DNA of 20,723 bases from Scytonema sp. UIC 10036 (GCF_009725235.1 NZ_WJFC01000229.1:1-20723); one strand, 5' to 3'; shown: positions 1-8,443, numbered from the stretch's first letter. Numbers and translations: made by a program. The notes: generated by a model from the letters alone, not told the origin.

Positions 1-150
1 ACGCAAAGAAGTTTACTAGTATTGGCTCTTGAAAGGTTTATAAATAAAGGTTTTGAGCAGATTAAAATTTTATTGCTTAGTTTTTTTTCTTACTCAGACT
101 TATAACTCAAACAATATCTTTTCTCTGAGCAGTCCACGCTTGGAGGGTTG

Positions 151-936
151 TTAGCTGTCAATCCAAATTTGAGCAAAACGTTCAGCCGTCCATCCAACAA
201 TATCTGACACCTGCCCATCACCAATTTCTACGATTCGCTGAGTGCCATCGCTATGTTCTACTACATCAACAGAGAAAAACTGGCTCTCAATCCGCTTGGC
301 GCACTCAAAAACAATCTCTGGAATTTCTTCATCTGCTGAAGCAGCAAAAGGTTTACCAGATAAAACAAAGTAACGCTTCTCAGTTTCTCTTACAAAATCT
401 TCAATCCGCCGCACACAAATACCTCCTTCAATCGTGCCTCGAAATTTTTGCATCTCGGCTACTACTGTTTTGATTTGCTCTGGTTGATTAATTATGGAAC
501 CAACTGAGGTTTTGAGAGACTTAACATAATCTTTGATAAAAAATCCATTCCAGCCAAGTTGGTTTAACTGGTTCTCTAAATCATCATCGACGGAATAAAA
601 TTTAGTCTCTGGAGTTAAATCAGTAATTAGCGGATACCAATTAATCAAATAATGTGTAGCTAGATACTCAGCCAAAGAAGTTAAAACACTTGCCCCTGTA
701 ATTTCTACGACATTAACTAATAATTCATAATCTCCGGGCGAGAGCATCCAACCCCGATAAACAACTTTTGAACCAGAAGTTGGGACTGGAATAATCTTTG
801 ACGAACCTGTCCCTAACGACTCTAAAGAAATAACTCCAGTTGCAAACCCAGCATTTTGCATACAAGCAACTTGCTCCGAGTACGCTGCATCCGCTTTTTT
901 AGGATTGAAGTAATCGCTAGGAAAAAGAAATATCAC
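151..936 (-). CDS. ATP-grasp domain protein, 261 aa
   Basis: Probably an ATP-grasp fold enzyme of the small DUF4343-like kind, a class that uses ATP to join a carboxylate to a nucleophile; the substrate cannot be read from sequence. Visible features are FFIKDYVKS at residues 132-140 (a lysine suited to ATP binding), a strand FFSVDVVE at 220-227, and the acidic RIVEIGDGQVSD at 234-245, matching the metal-binding end of the fold. There is no signal peptide or membrane segment. The start is GTG at 936, preceded only by a weak purine stretch. It stands alone: 311 bp separate it from the truncated ParE and nothing is seen downstream in the first 150 bases. It is not closely similar to the other ATP-grasp gene at 19570. 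The family call is fairly safe; the role is unknown. Confidence 0.7.
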   Translation of the reverse strand: MIFLFPSDYFNPKKADAAYSEQVACMQNAGFATGVISLESLGTGSSKIIPVPTSGSKVVYRGWMLSPGDYELLVNVVEITGASVLTSLAEYLATHYLINWYPLITDLTPETKFYSVDDDLENQLNQLGWNGFFIKDYVKSLKTSVGSIINQPEQIKTVVAEMQKFRGTIEGGICVRRIEDFVRETEKRYFVLSGKPFAASADEEIPEIVFECAKRIESQFFSVDVVEHSDGTQRIVEIGDGQVSDIVGWTAERFAQIWIDS

Positions 937-1250
937 AATATCTCAACCAAATAGATTTAATTTACTAACTATACTAATTCTTAAGTATATTTACTTTTAA
1001 AAATTAGGTATAAAATAAGCCAAACTTTAAGAATTCGTTGCGAATCATGCGGCATCGCGGAGTCTTCGGGGCGGGGGAGCGGGGCTTGTCCGGTCTAACC
1101 AGTGATAGTATACCATTAAATCACAGATTCATTTCTAAAGTGTATTTTGTTAGAAAAATAGCCATCCGTATTTCAACACGTAGTCATATTAAAATCCTTA
1201 TGTATTGGAATACTGATGAGCCATGTTGAAAATAAATCACAATCAATTAA
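937..1250. other. Intergenic stretch with a GC-rich patch
   Basis: No convincing gene. Most of it is AT-rich, but about 1040-1100 is abruptly GC-rich (GGGGCGGGGGAGCGGGG), unlike its surroundings. A 63-codon open frame across the patch has no ribosome binding site or recognisable motif. The patch may be a relic of a dispersed intergenic repeat. Confidence 0.4.
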
Positions 1251-1379
1251 TTAGGAAAAAGTTAACCTGGTTGCATCAAAAAAAATTAATGCTACATCAT
1301 AATTATCTTGAGCAATATAAGCAAACAATTCATCAATATCTTCGCTTGCTTTTAGCGTAATAATAATACGTCTCGTCAT
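1251..1379 (-). pseudogene. Truncated ParE-type toxin, 42 codons
   Basis: Translates as MTRRIIITLKASEDIDELFA, then YIAQDNYDVALIFFDATRLT, then FS and a stop. This matches the N-terminal part of RelE/ParE toxins, which normally run to about 90-100 residues. The ATG overlaps the antitoxin stop as ATGA (1376-1379), the usual coupling in parDE operons. Past the stop no frame continues the toxin, so the core strands and the C-terminal active region are missing. The likely cause is deletion with fusion to unrelated DNA rather than a single point mutation. The remnant should not inhibit its target. Confidence 0.75.
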
Positions 1380-1633
1380 TTATTTTTCCGTGGAAAACCT
1401 TGCAGAATTTGAGCGCGTTTTTGTTCCCACCATTCATCTGTCACCTCAATCGGTTCTCCACTATCTAAACCCTCTAACAACATTGCTTCTAACTTTTTTT
1501 CTTCAGCCTTTTTCTGGGCTTGACGAATTAAATCGCGGATGTACTCACTCGCAGTACTGTAACCACCCTTGGCTACTTCCTCATCAATAAAAGCTCGCAT
1601 TGCTTCAGGCAAAGAGATGTTCAGCGTCGTCAT
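1376..1633 (-). CDS. ParD-family antitoxin, 85 aa
   Basis: Antitoxin of a type II toxin-antitoxin pair. The N-terminus TTLNISLPEAMRAFIDEEVA is a ribbon-helix-helix DNA-binding domain (residues 2-45) with the GYSTASEYIRDLIRQAQ segment typical of ParD. The C-terminal part (46-85) is charged and would wrap the toxin and neutralise it; such proteins also repress their own promoter. Length and architecture are complete. The partner toxin gene overlapping its 3' end is truncated, so this is an orphan antitoxin that could still act as a repressor or neutralise related toxins in trans. It lies next to the leader-distal end of the CRISPR array. Confidence 0.85.
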   Translation of the reverse strand: MTTLNISLPEAMRAFIDEEVAKGGYSTASEYIRDLIRQAQKKAEEKKLEAMLLEGLDSGEPIEVTDEWWEQKRAQILQGFPRKNK

Positions 1634-1741
1634 TGACTATTGACCTTGGCTAAGTTTATTTAATCATGACAAAAATTGCCAATATATGCCAACCATCAAG
1701 CCTGACATAAATTTTCAGGAATTGATGGGGAGCCACTCTAG

Positions 1742-3180
1742 GTTTCAGTCCCGTTACCGGGAGTCGCTACGTTTCAAGCCTCAATGGGTAAGAAGTCCAG
1801 TCATAAACGTAGGTAGTTTCAGTCCCGTTACCGGGAGTCGCTACGTTTCAAGTGGGGTTGGGTGCGGCTACGGCTTCAGCGTCAAAGTTTCAGTCCCGTT
1901 ACCGGGAGTCGCTACGTTTCAAGCTTTAGTGTGCCCTACTAGAAGTCGTCGCTAACAAAGTTTCAGTCCCGTTACCGGGAGTCGCTACGTTTCAAGTTCT
2001 AGAATGCGATCGCATTCCATATTAATTTATTGTTTCAGTCCCGTTACCGGGAGTCGCTACGTTTCAAGAATGATTGCAGCTTTGAGAAGTATATTAGGAG
2101 AGCAAAGTTTCAGTCCCGTTACCGGGAGTCGCTACGTTTCAAGAAGATTCACATTGCTTAGTAGGATTATTTATAGATTGTTTCAGTCCCGTTACCGGGA
2201 GTCGCTACGTTTCAAGCTGCAGCAGTGAAAAGGTTTTTAAATCGGTTTTATCGTTTCAGTCCCGTTACCGGGAGTCGCTACGTTTCAAGCGAATGGTTAG
2301 CAACTCAGGACATAAACGGTGATGCGTTTCAGTCCCGTTACCGGGAGTCGCTACGTTTCAAGTCTTATTTGCTTACTTAATGCGATACTCGCCCGATAGT
2401 TTCAGTCCCGTTACCGGGAGTCGCTACGTTTCAAGTAAAGTGTTAAGCGCTTAACAGGAGACAGCATGAGGTTTCAGTCCCGTTACCGGGAGTCGCTACG
2501 TTTCAAGTTTATTTGTTAAGGCTAAAAAGAAAAAGGTGATTGGGTTTCAGTCCCGTTACCGGGAGTCGCTACGTTTCAAGCAATTGCTTTTCTGCTGCCA
2601 TCTCTTCGGTGATGGGTTTCAGTCCCGTTACCGGGAGTCGCTACGTTTCAAGAAGCATGAATTCGTCTGCATAAAGCAGTCCTTGATCAAAAAGTTTCAG
2701 TCCCGTTACCGGGAGTCGCTACGTTTCAAGGAAGTAGCTCGAACTCTAATGCGATCGGCTCCGATACGTTTCAGTCCCGTTACCGGGAGTCGCTACGTTT
2801 CAAGTCCCGATCGCGGTGCGGAAGTGGGGATGCAAATTCCCCTTCTGGTTTCAGTCCCGTTACCGGGAGTCGCTACGTTTCAAGTACAGAAGGTTTTTTA
2901 ATCTGTATTCAACCATTAAAATGTTTCAGTCCCGTTACCGGGAGTCGCTACGTTTCAAGCACTATCGTCATATTCCCAGCCACAACTAATTAAGGTTTCA
3001 GTCCCGTTACCGGGAGTCGCTACGTTTCAAGTTTATGTATAACTTTCTTATTCCTTCTAAGTACTATTTAGTTTCAGTCCCGTTACCGGGAGTCGCTACG
3101 TTTCAAGTACAGAAACTTTTCATTTAGCAGTAGGTTTTGTTAAGTTTCAGTCCCGTTACCGGGAGTCGCTACGTTTCAAG
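1742..3180 (-). CRISPR. CRISPR array: 20 repeats of 37 bp, 19 spacers
   Basis: Repeats start at 1742, 1816, 1887, 1960, 2032, 2107, 2180, 2253, 2326, 2399, 2471, 2544, 2616, 2694, 2768, 2848, 2923, 2995, 3071 and 3144. All 20 look identical, including the two terminal ones. On the plus strand each begins GTTTCAGTCCCGTTAC and ends CTACGTTTCAAG. Read on the minus strand, the repeat ends CGGGACTGAAAC, giving the 8-nt handle ACTGAAAC, and holds the hairpin TCCCG-GTAA-CGGGA with a GNRA-type loop. This resembles the end of the Synechocystis 6803 type I-D repeat. Minus-strand transcription is therefore inferred, with newest spacers near 3144. Spacers are 34-43 nt; the longest are 2805-2847 (43) and 2653-2693 (41). 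Spacer 1997-2031 carries a 16-bp palindrome. No adaptation genes are nearby. Confidence 0.97.
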
Positions 3181-3482
3181 TACGCCATCTGAAACCCTTA
3201 CAGAGCAAGGATTCTACAAGCCGTTTTGGCAGGCCGAAAAAATGACCTCATTTCAGCCTCACTTATTGACATAAAATATCAATAGTGCCGAATATCAAAA
3301 CGCTGTAACTATTAACTTGTCTAGGTTCTGGCGATTTTGGCAGAACCCCCCAGGTTTTAGCCCGCGCTTCGGTTTGCCAAACATCAATCTAGTAACATTA
3401 TAGACGTACTACATCCTAACGTCTACAATCGGTTAGATATCTTCATGTTAATTGTACCGATCTGCCGAAGGCAGTAGCGAAG
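3181..3482 (-). promoter_or_regulatory. CRISPR leader region
   Basis: This 302-bp gene-free stretch lies between the inferred leader-proximal repeat and the last cas gene, where the promoter and adaptation signals should be. In minus orientation the motif CTGCCAAAA occurs twice (3224-3232 and 3335-3343), 111 bp apart. It also holds inverted repeats: TATTGA/TCAATA (3264-3284), GGTTCTG/CAGAACC (3324-3347) and TAGACGT/ACGTCTA (3401-3425). A GTTTCAG heptamer on the minus strand at 3187-3193 is complementary to part of the repeat handle. I could not fix a -10/-35 pair with confidence. Confidence 0.6.
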
Positions 3483-3490
3483 CTATCGCT
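3462..3490 (-). terminator. Tandem hairpins at the 3' end of the cas operon
   Basis: Two small adjacent stems: CTGCC/GGCAG with a 3-nt loop (3462-3474) and AGCGA/TCGCT with a 5-nt loop (3476-3490). The second includes the stop codon of the downstream cas3 gene. They could end or protect the operon mRNA before the leader. There is no T-run, so a standard Rho-independent terminator is not shown. Such GC-rich stems are also common as dispersed cyanobacterial repeats. Confidence 0.3.
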
Positions 3491-5567
3491 GGTCGCACAA
3501 CCGCAAAGCACGTACAACCAAAGAATAGAGCTGCAAAAACTCAATCTCATCGCGATCGAATTTATTCAAATCAAACTCTTTAAGGTTGTAAACACTTTTC
3601 CCCAAGCTCGGCTCTGACAAACGATCGCCATTCGGTAAAAAACGTACCATATACCGCCAACTGTCCGCGATCGCCTTCTCAGATCCCGCACACAATTCAA
3701 TCTGCTTTAACTTTGCCACATCCTTACTTTGAAACCCCTCAGCCCAAGCCGAATGATGGCGACCTGCTGCTATAATCACTGTATAAAAAATATATTTTAT
3801 TTTCTCCGTGTCAGAAGTATACTGACGCAATAATGGAACCAAAGATTGTTTGAGAATTTCCTGTGCTAAAAAAGCACTTTCCACCGCATGATTGGGACGC
3901 TTATTTTTCTTTTCATAGGCTTTTAATTCAGTTTTTTGTTCTGGCTCATCGGGATTATAATCGGTATGGGCTAGCAAATATTCCCTTGGGTTTTTACCTC
4001 CATACTTTACATGAGCAATTTTCTGCCATCCTCGCATGACTTCTTGCCACTTTGATTGTAATTTTCCTAAATCATGGGTAAAAATTGCCAAAAAAACCAG
4101 AACTTCAAACAATGCTTCGGCTTCGTTAATGGAAAGACTGGGTAATACTTTAGATTGAATGAATTTACCACCAGCTACAAGCAACTCATTACGGACAGCA
4201 GCATATGTTACTTTTACTGATTCCCCATTTTTCAACAAAATGGAGCAAAAATCTTCTCGCCATAATTTCCACATCAAAACCAAATGACCAACATAATTAT
4301 CCATCCGATAGCAATATTGACTGATAATTTTTCTATCTTGTTTGGGTGGAGATTTAAAATTATTTCCTTTGATATCAATACCAATTCTTAAACCAATAGA
4401 CTCGTCATAGGAAATATAACGAGGATTAACAAAGATTCGATAGCAACCAATTAAAAAATCACGGGAAGTAATCGGACTCAAAACAGGTTGACTGTAAGAT
4501 TGAGATTTATATTTTGGCGTTTCAATTCGTTGAAAAATCCAATCATCACCAAAAGCCAAACTTTCTTTAAAATGTCGCCAAGCTTTACATAGGGTAGAAA
4601 TCGGTACTGAGAAGGGTAATAATTTTTGAATATCGATTTCATTGTCGTCATCATCAAAAAAACTCGATTCAGTCCAGGTAAACACACTGCGATTATCGAC
4701 TTTTCTAATTAGCTCGACTGCTTTTGACTCATCTCCTTTAAAAACGGCATAATGGAAATTATTTTCAAACTCCATTTCGCTATTTTCACGACGTTTGAGG
4801 GCGAGCAAATCTTCATCAAGATGAACGCGATTAATCCACTCTTCCTCAATCCGAAAACCCACGTGCTCGCTAACTGTCGCAGAATTATTATGAGCTTCTA
4901 AAACCTGCCAAGTTAACTCACAAATCTCTTTTTTATAGGGTAAAAAGCTCTCTTTGTTAGTTTTTACTTCCTCAATCGCATCGATATGAATAGATTCTCT
5001 TTCTATGAGTGAAGGTTCTTCAAATTCAAATAAATCTGTTTCTGCTAAATCTCGATTTTCTCGGTTTATCTTCACCGTTCGATAAATAAAAACTTCCCCA
5101 GTTTCTCCCGGAAACCTTGCACAACGTCCTGCACGCTGCAATAGCGAGTTCATCGGACTAAGTTGAGTATGTAAAACTTCACAGGTAATATTAATTCCCG
5201 CTTCTATGACTTGAGTAGAAATTAAAACTTGACAAGTATTATTCTCTGCAAAATTATTATCTCGCCAATCTTGAGCAAAGATATCTTTCAAATGCCTTTC
5301 TTTCGCAGCACGATGCTCTGGTAGAAACCTCGCATGTAACAGGGTAATTTCTATTTCAAAATCTTGATTTAAGGCTTCTAAATCTCGATAAATCCCTTGT
5401 GCTTGAGAAACCGTATTACAAATGACAAGCACTCGCTGACGTTTTTTCTGGTAAATATCATCCCAAATACGCTGTGCTGTCAGAGGTTGGGTAACGGTAC
5501 GAAAAGTTCGACACCGATTAGCTTCAATGATTTTTAAATCAACATCTTCAACTCGAATAATTTCCAT
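3483..5567 (-). CDS. cas3: Cas3 second part: helicase C-terminal domain plus HD nuclease, 694 aa
   Basis: Second half of a split Cas3. Residues 46-56 (VLVICNTVSQA), 115-127 (STQVIEAGINI) and 144-151 (QRAGRCAR) are helicase motifs IV, V and VI of the second RecA domain. A C-terminal HD nuclease follows, with candidate metal ligands H428, H498-D499 (THDLGK), H534, H560 (PNHAVESA) and H604/H605 (GRHHSAWA), all intact. HD after the helicase is the reverse of most type I Cas3 proteins and recalls the I-U/I-G arrangement. Cas3 unwinds and degrades DNA after recruitment by a CRISPR complex. The ATG overlaps the stop of the upstream half as TAATG, so translation is probably coupled. It is the last gene of the operon, before the leader. 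The unusual point is that it belongs to an operon with Cas10 and Csx10 rather than a Cascade set. Confidence 0.88.
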   Translation of the reverse strand: MEIIRVEDVDLKIIEANRCRTFRTVTQPLTAQRIWDDIYQKKRQRVLVICNTVSQAQGIYRDLEALNQDFEIEITLLHARFLPEHRAAKERHLKDIFAQDWRDNNFAENNTCQVLISTQVIEAGINITCEVLHTQLSPMNSLLQRAGRCARFPGETGEVFIYRTVKINRENRDLAETDLFEFEEPSLIERESIHIDAIEEVKTNKESFLPYKKEICELTWQVLEAHNNSATVSEHVGFRIEEEWINRVHLDEDLLALKRRENSEMEFENNFHYAVFKGDESKAVELIRKVDNRSVFTWTESSFFDDDDNEIDIQKLLPFSVPISTLCKAWRHFKESLAFGDDWIFQRIETPKYKSQSYSQPVLSPITSRDFLIGCYRIFVNPRYISYDESIGLRIGIDIKGNNFKSPPKQDRKIISQYCYRMDNYVGHLVLMWKLWREDFCSILLKNGESVKVTYAAVRNELLVAGGKFIQSKVLPSLSINEAEALFEVLVFLAIFTHDLGKLQSKWQEVMRGWQKIAHVKYGGKNPREYLLAHTDYNPDEPEQKTELKAYEKKNKRPNHAVESAFLAQEILKQSLVPLLRQYTSDTEKIKYIFYTVIIAAGRHHSAWAEGFQSKDVAKLKQIELCAGSEKAIADSWRYMVRFLPNGDRLSEPSLGKSVYNLKEFDLNKFDRDEIEFLQLYSLVVRALRLCDQR

Positions 5568-6184
5568 TATGAATCTTCGATTATTTCCTTAATTTTTGCC
5601 GCTAATTCATCCGTTAACGTCGCCGTCATCAATAAAAATGGAGAAATTCCCTTAATTTGCTGCAACACCTTTAAAACTGTAGTAAAAGACCTGTCAGGGT
5701 CGAGTAAATGCAGTTCATCAAACACTAAATAAGATGCAAAAATTGCTCCACAATTGACATTACCTGAACCACGACCAACCGAATAGGGAATATTTAAAAA
5801 ACTGCTTAACATTTGGTCGATAGTACAAAAAATAATATCCCCCTCAAAACGCGGCTCTTCTGGGTTTTCCCCTGTCTGTAAAGTTACCACCAATTTTCTT
5901 TCCAGGGGATAAACACTTTCCCAATTTGCAACCATTTTCTCCACTCTTTGACGCAAACTGTTCGCAAGGGTACGCAAAGGTACGACATAGATTAACTTAT
6001 TGGGAAAATCGAGCTTGAGGGATTTCGCAAATAAAAAGGGTGCGATCGCGGTTTCAGTTTTCCCCGAACCTGTAGGAGCGCGAAGCAGGGTATCTTCACG
6101 GTTGAGAATACGGTTGATTGTTTGGGTTTGGAAGTTGTAGGGATGATGGGTGGTAAGAGTATGGAAGAGTTGGGGGATATTCAT
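5567..6184 (-). CDS. cas3: Cas3 first part: helicase ATPase domain, 205 aa
   Basis: First RecA domain of a Cas3-type SF2 helicase. It has Walker A APTGSGKTE (36-44), VVPLRTLANSLRQRV (motif Ia, 67-81), FCTIDQMLSSFL (119-130), the DELH box (156-159) and MTATLT (motif III, 186-191). The protein stops shortly after motif III, and the remaining helicase motifs begin in the next gene without visible loss of sequence, so the two together form one Cas3. The junction is TAATG, a -1 shift, with no obvious slippery heptamer. Its own ATG at 6184 directly follows the stop of the TIGR03986 gene (TAAATG). Alone it could bind ATP but not act as a helicase, so it must assemble with the second part. Confidence 0.88.
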   Translation of the reverse strand: MNIPQLFHTLTTHHPYNFQTQTINRILNREDTLLRAPTGSGKTETAIAPFLFAKSLKLDFPNKLIYVVPLRTLANSLRQRVEKMVANWESVYPLERKLVVTLQTGENPEEPRFEGDIIFCTIDQMLSSFLNIPYSVGRGSGNVNCGAIFASYLVFDELHLLDPDRSFTTVLKVLQQIKGISPFLLMTATLTDELAAKIKEIIEDS

Positions 6185-8443
6185 TTATTTTTTTGGTGGT
6201 TTTGGTCTTTGGATTGCAGGATTGGAATTATTTCCATCGTCTGAATTATTTCGATAATAATTAGGTCGAAAAGCTCTATTATTTTTGGGTTTTAGCTTTG
6301 GCTTTTCAAATGATTTTTGTGGAGAATCATCTGATGACTTTGAAGGAGTGGTTGGCAATTTACGATTATCTACAATATTCCTTATTTGCAATGGTGTGGG
6401 TAAAACTGGACGTTCCTTATATTCGTTTACAGTTGGATCGTTGGATTTACTAAGTCTACCAATATAGGGTTTTTTAACATCTCGCTCAATTTCCATGTAT
6501 CGAGTTTGTTGTTCAATATCGGATACTGGCTTCCACTGCAACATTGCTAGGAGCATTTCAATACGTGGTAAGCATTTTAAGCTTTTAACTTCTGACTCCT
6601 TGGGTTTATCATCATCACTTATTTTAGCGATAAGGATTATATATTTTTCAAACTCTTGTATAAAACAAAGTTGTTGGTCATCAGTGGCTGTTGATTCTGC
6701 TTGATTCCACTGCTTATTATCGAATAATTGCTTATAGCGAGAGTTGCGAGCGCTCAGATATAATGTGGGCTCAATTTTTACCGCACCCATTCCCAAAGGT
6801 TTACCCATACCTAAAGAAAGACGGTATTCTTCATTTTGTTTACCAATACCAAATATTTGTGATCGATCACTGGAAATATTCATCACCCAAAGTAATGCAC
6901 CAAGCTCTATGTCACTTAAATTTTCAAAATGAACGTTAAATTTAAATTTAACTCCTCTACTTATGGGCTTAATTTTATTTAATTGAGTTTCCGGAGTCTT
7001 ATCTTTGTTGACATATTTAAAGTTAGGCTTGTTACCTTGATGCCAATAGAGTTTATGACCTCTTATCACTGTTTTCTCTATAGGTCTACTAGCATAATGT
7101 CTGAGATTAGGTTTATCAGCTAGTGTGTTTTCTGGTTGAACTAAATAGTGTTGAAAGCAAGTTGGCTTTGGTTCGCTAAGAATTTGAGGAGTTATTGTGC
7201 GATCAAAATCACCTGTATACCAAATATGATTTTCAGCAGATATGTAATTTGCATCAGAAATAAATACCCTACTTCCACGTTGTCTCAAATTTATAGGGAC
7301 ATCATTATCTTTAACCCAACCAAAAATAGCATCAGCCAAATCGATAGCCACAGAATTTTTCAGATTTTTAGGAATAAAATCTGCAACAGTGCTTGCTTGT
7401 CCATCGCTATCAGGAGAATAAGGAATCCGAAAATTAGGACTTTGACCAAAGAAATTAACTTTATTTGCACCTTCTGGGAGATAGTAAAAGACAGGGCGAT
7501 TTTCTTGTAACATTCCCCAATCTTTATCAAATGGAGTTTGCTTTTGAAAATCAGTCAGAGCATTACGATAATGTTCGATTACTGTACCATCGATTCTCAA
7601 TTTTGCTGATTCAGAATTTGCTTGAAAAACTAGACATTCAAAAACAACACAATGATTTCGACGGGGTGAAGCTTGTTTTTGATTATCTTGCTTCATATTT
7701 CCACTTGTAACGAGTACTCCTTTTTTCGGATGCACCTCTGGTAAATCAACATTTTTAGCAAATAAGCGTTTGGCTCTATCTTTATAATCAATATTTACCT
7801 CTGTGTAACTAACATTTATGTATTGAGAAAAGTAATTTTCATCATCAAATTTTTTAAATCTAGGTAAAATAAAATCAGTTTCTCTTACCCAAGCAAAAGT
7901 ACTACCATTACAACTTATCGCTGGTTGAATATACCATCCTTGACTATCTTTTTTTAAATAACCAGCTTGAACCGTTTTTGGCTCAACATATCTCTTGTAT
8001 TCTTTTCCTAAAGAGTCTTTGTTTGGATTTGCTGCTACTGCGCGAAAGAATAATTTTTGTTTATCAGACACTCGCTCGATTTTACTAAAGGTAATAATTT
8101 CTATTATATTTCTTATCATTCCACGCAAGCTGCTACCGGGAATCACTGGTTTTCTGGCTTTAGATGCTATCTCCGTATAGAAAAAATCAGGTAAATCTTT
8201 TGATTCTGCACCACAAGCAAATTCTTCTTTAGTCAAACCACAACGAATATATAAAGGAGATTCAGTTGTGAGCGTACAATCAATTCTACCTGTATAGCGT
8301 TTTTCGGATTGAGCATAGTAAACATTGTGCGAAGGTAAAGAATCTGCTTGAATCTCAACTACATTATTGGGTAACTCTACAAAATTATAAGGTGCTATAG
8401 CTTTTTTAGTATCCGGTACATTCGTTAAATGTCTAGGTAGCAT
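6185..8443 (-). CDS. TIGR03986-family type III RAMP protein, 752 aa
   Basis: Large CRISPR RAMP (Cas7-type) protein matching the TIGR03986 family. The N-terminus has APYNFVELPNNVV (17-29), then the first RAMP core with IPGSSLRGMIRN (101-112). A central segment has DLADAIFGWV (368-377). A second core carries FKFNVHFENLSDIELGALL (500-518) and the glycine-rich loop LSLGMGKPLGMGAVKI (542-557). Such proteins form part of the RNA-binding backbone of type III complexes. Residues from about 690 to 752 are rich in Lys, Pro, Asn and Arg and probably disordered; this basic tail could add nucleic-acid contacts. The start overlaps the preceding gene by 11 bp, showing tight coupling. The family call is confident; its exact place in the complex is not known from the sequence. 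Confidence 0.85.
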   Translation of the reverse strand: MLPRHLTNVPDTKKAIAPYNFVELPNNVVEIQADSLPSHNVYYAQSEKRYTGRIDCTLTTESPLYIRCGLTKEEFACGAESKDLPDFFYTEIASKARKPVIPGSSLRGMIRNIIEIITFSKIERVSDKQKLFFRAVAANPNKDSLGKEYKRYVEPKTVQAGYLKKDSQGWYIQPAISCNGSTFAWVRETDFILPRFKKFDDENYFSQYINVSYTEVNIDYKDRAKRLFAKNVDLPEVHPKKGVLVTSGNMKQDNQKQASPRRNHCVVFECLVFQANSESAKLRIDGTVIEHYRNALTDFQKQTPFDKDWGMLQENRPVFYYLPEGANKVNFFGQSPNFRIPYSPDSDGQASTVADFIPKNLKNSVAIDLADAIFGWVKDNDVPINLRQRGSRVFISDANYISAENHIWYTGDFDRTITPQILSEPKPTCFQHYLVQPENTLADKPNLRHYASRPIEKTVIRGHKLYWHQGNKPNFKYVNKDKTPETQLNKIKPISRGVKFKFNVHFENLSDIELGALLWVMNISSDRSQIFGIGKQNEEYRLSLGMGKPLGMGAVKIEPTLYLSARNSRYKQLFDNKQWNQAESTATDDQQLCFIQEFEKYIILIAKISDDDKPKESEVKSLKCLPRIEMLLAMLQWKPVSDIEQQTRYMEIERDVKKPYIGRLSKSNDPTVNEYKERPVLPTPLQIRNIVDNRKLPTTPSKSSDDSPQKSFEKPKLKPKNNRAFRPNYYRNNSDDGNNSNPAIQRPKPPKK

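Noticed and set aside
1038..1229. 63-codon plus-strand frame in the gap after the ATP-grasp gene
   Set aside because: No ribosome binding site, no motif, and it crosses an odd GC-rich patch.
1686..2901. Open frames on the plus strand across the CRISPR array
   Set aside because: They translate the repeat over and over (for example FQSRYRESLRFK) and are by-products of the 37-bp repeat, not genes.
3187..3193. CTGAAAC next to the last repeat as a degenerate extra repeat
   Set aside because: Only seven bases match, and they are inverted relative to the repeats; the rest shows no repeat similarity.
5560..5575. Programmed ribosomal frameshift joining the two Cas3 genes
   Set aside because: No slippery heptamer is seen; the TAATG overlap with reinitiation explains the junction more simply.
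6285..8180. Plus-strand frames opposite the TIGR03986 gene
   Set aside because: They are antisense shadows of a gene with clear RAMP motifs and show no motifs or ribosome binding sites.
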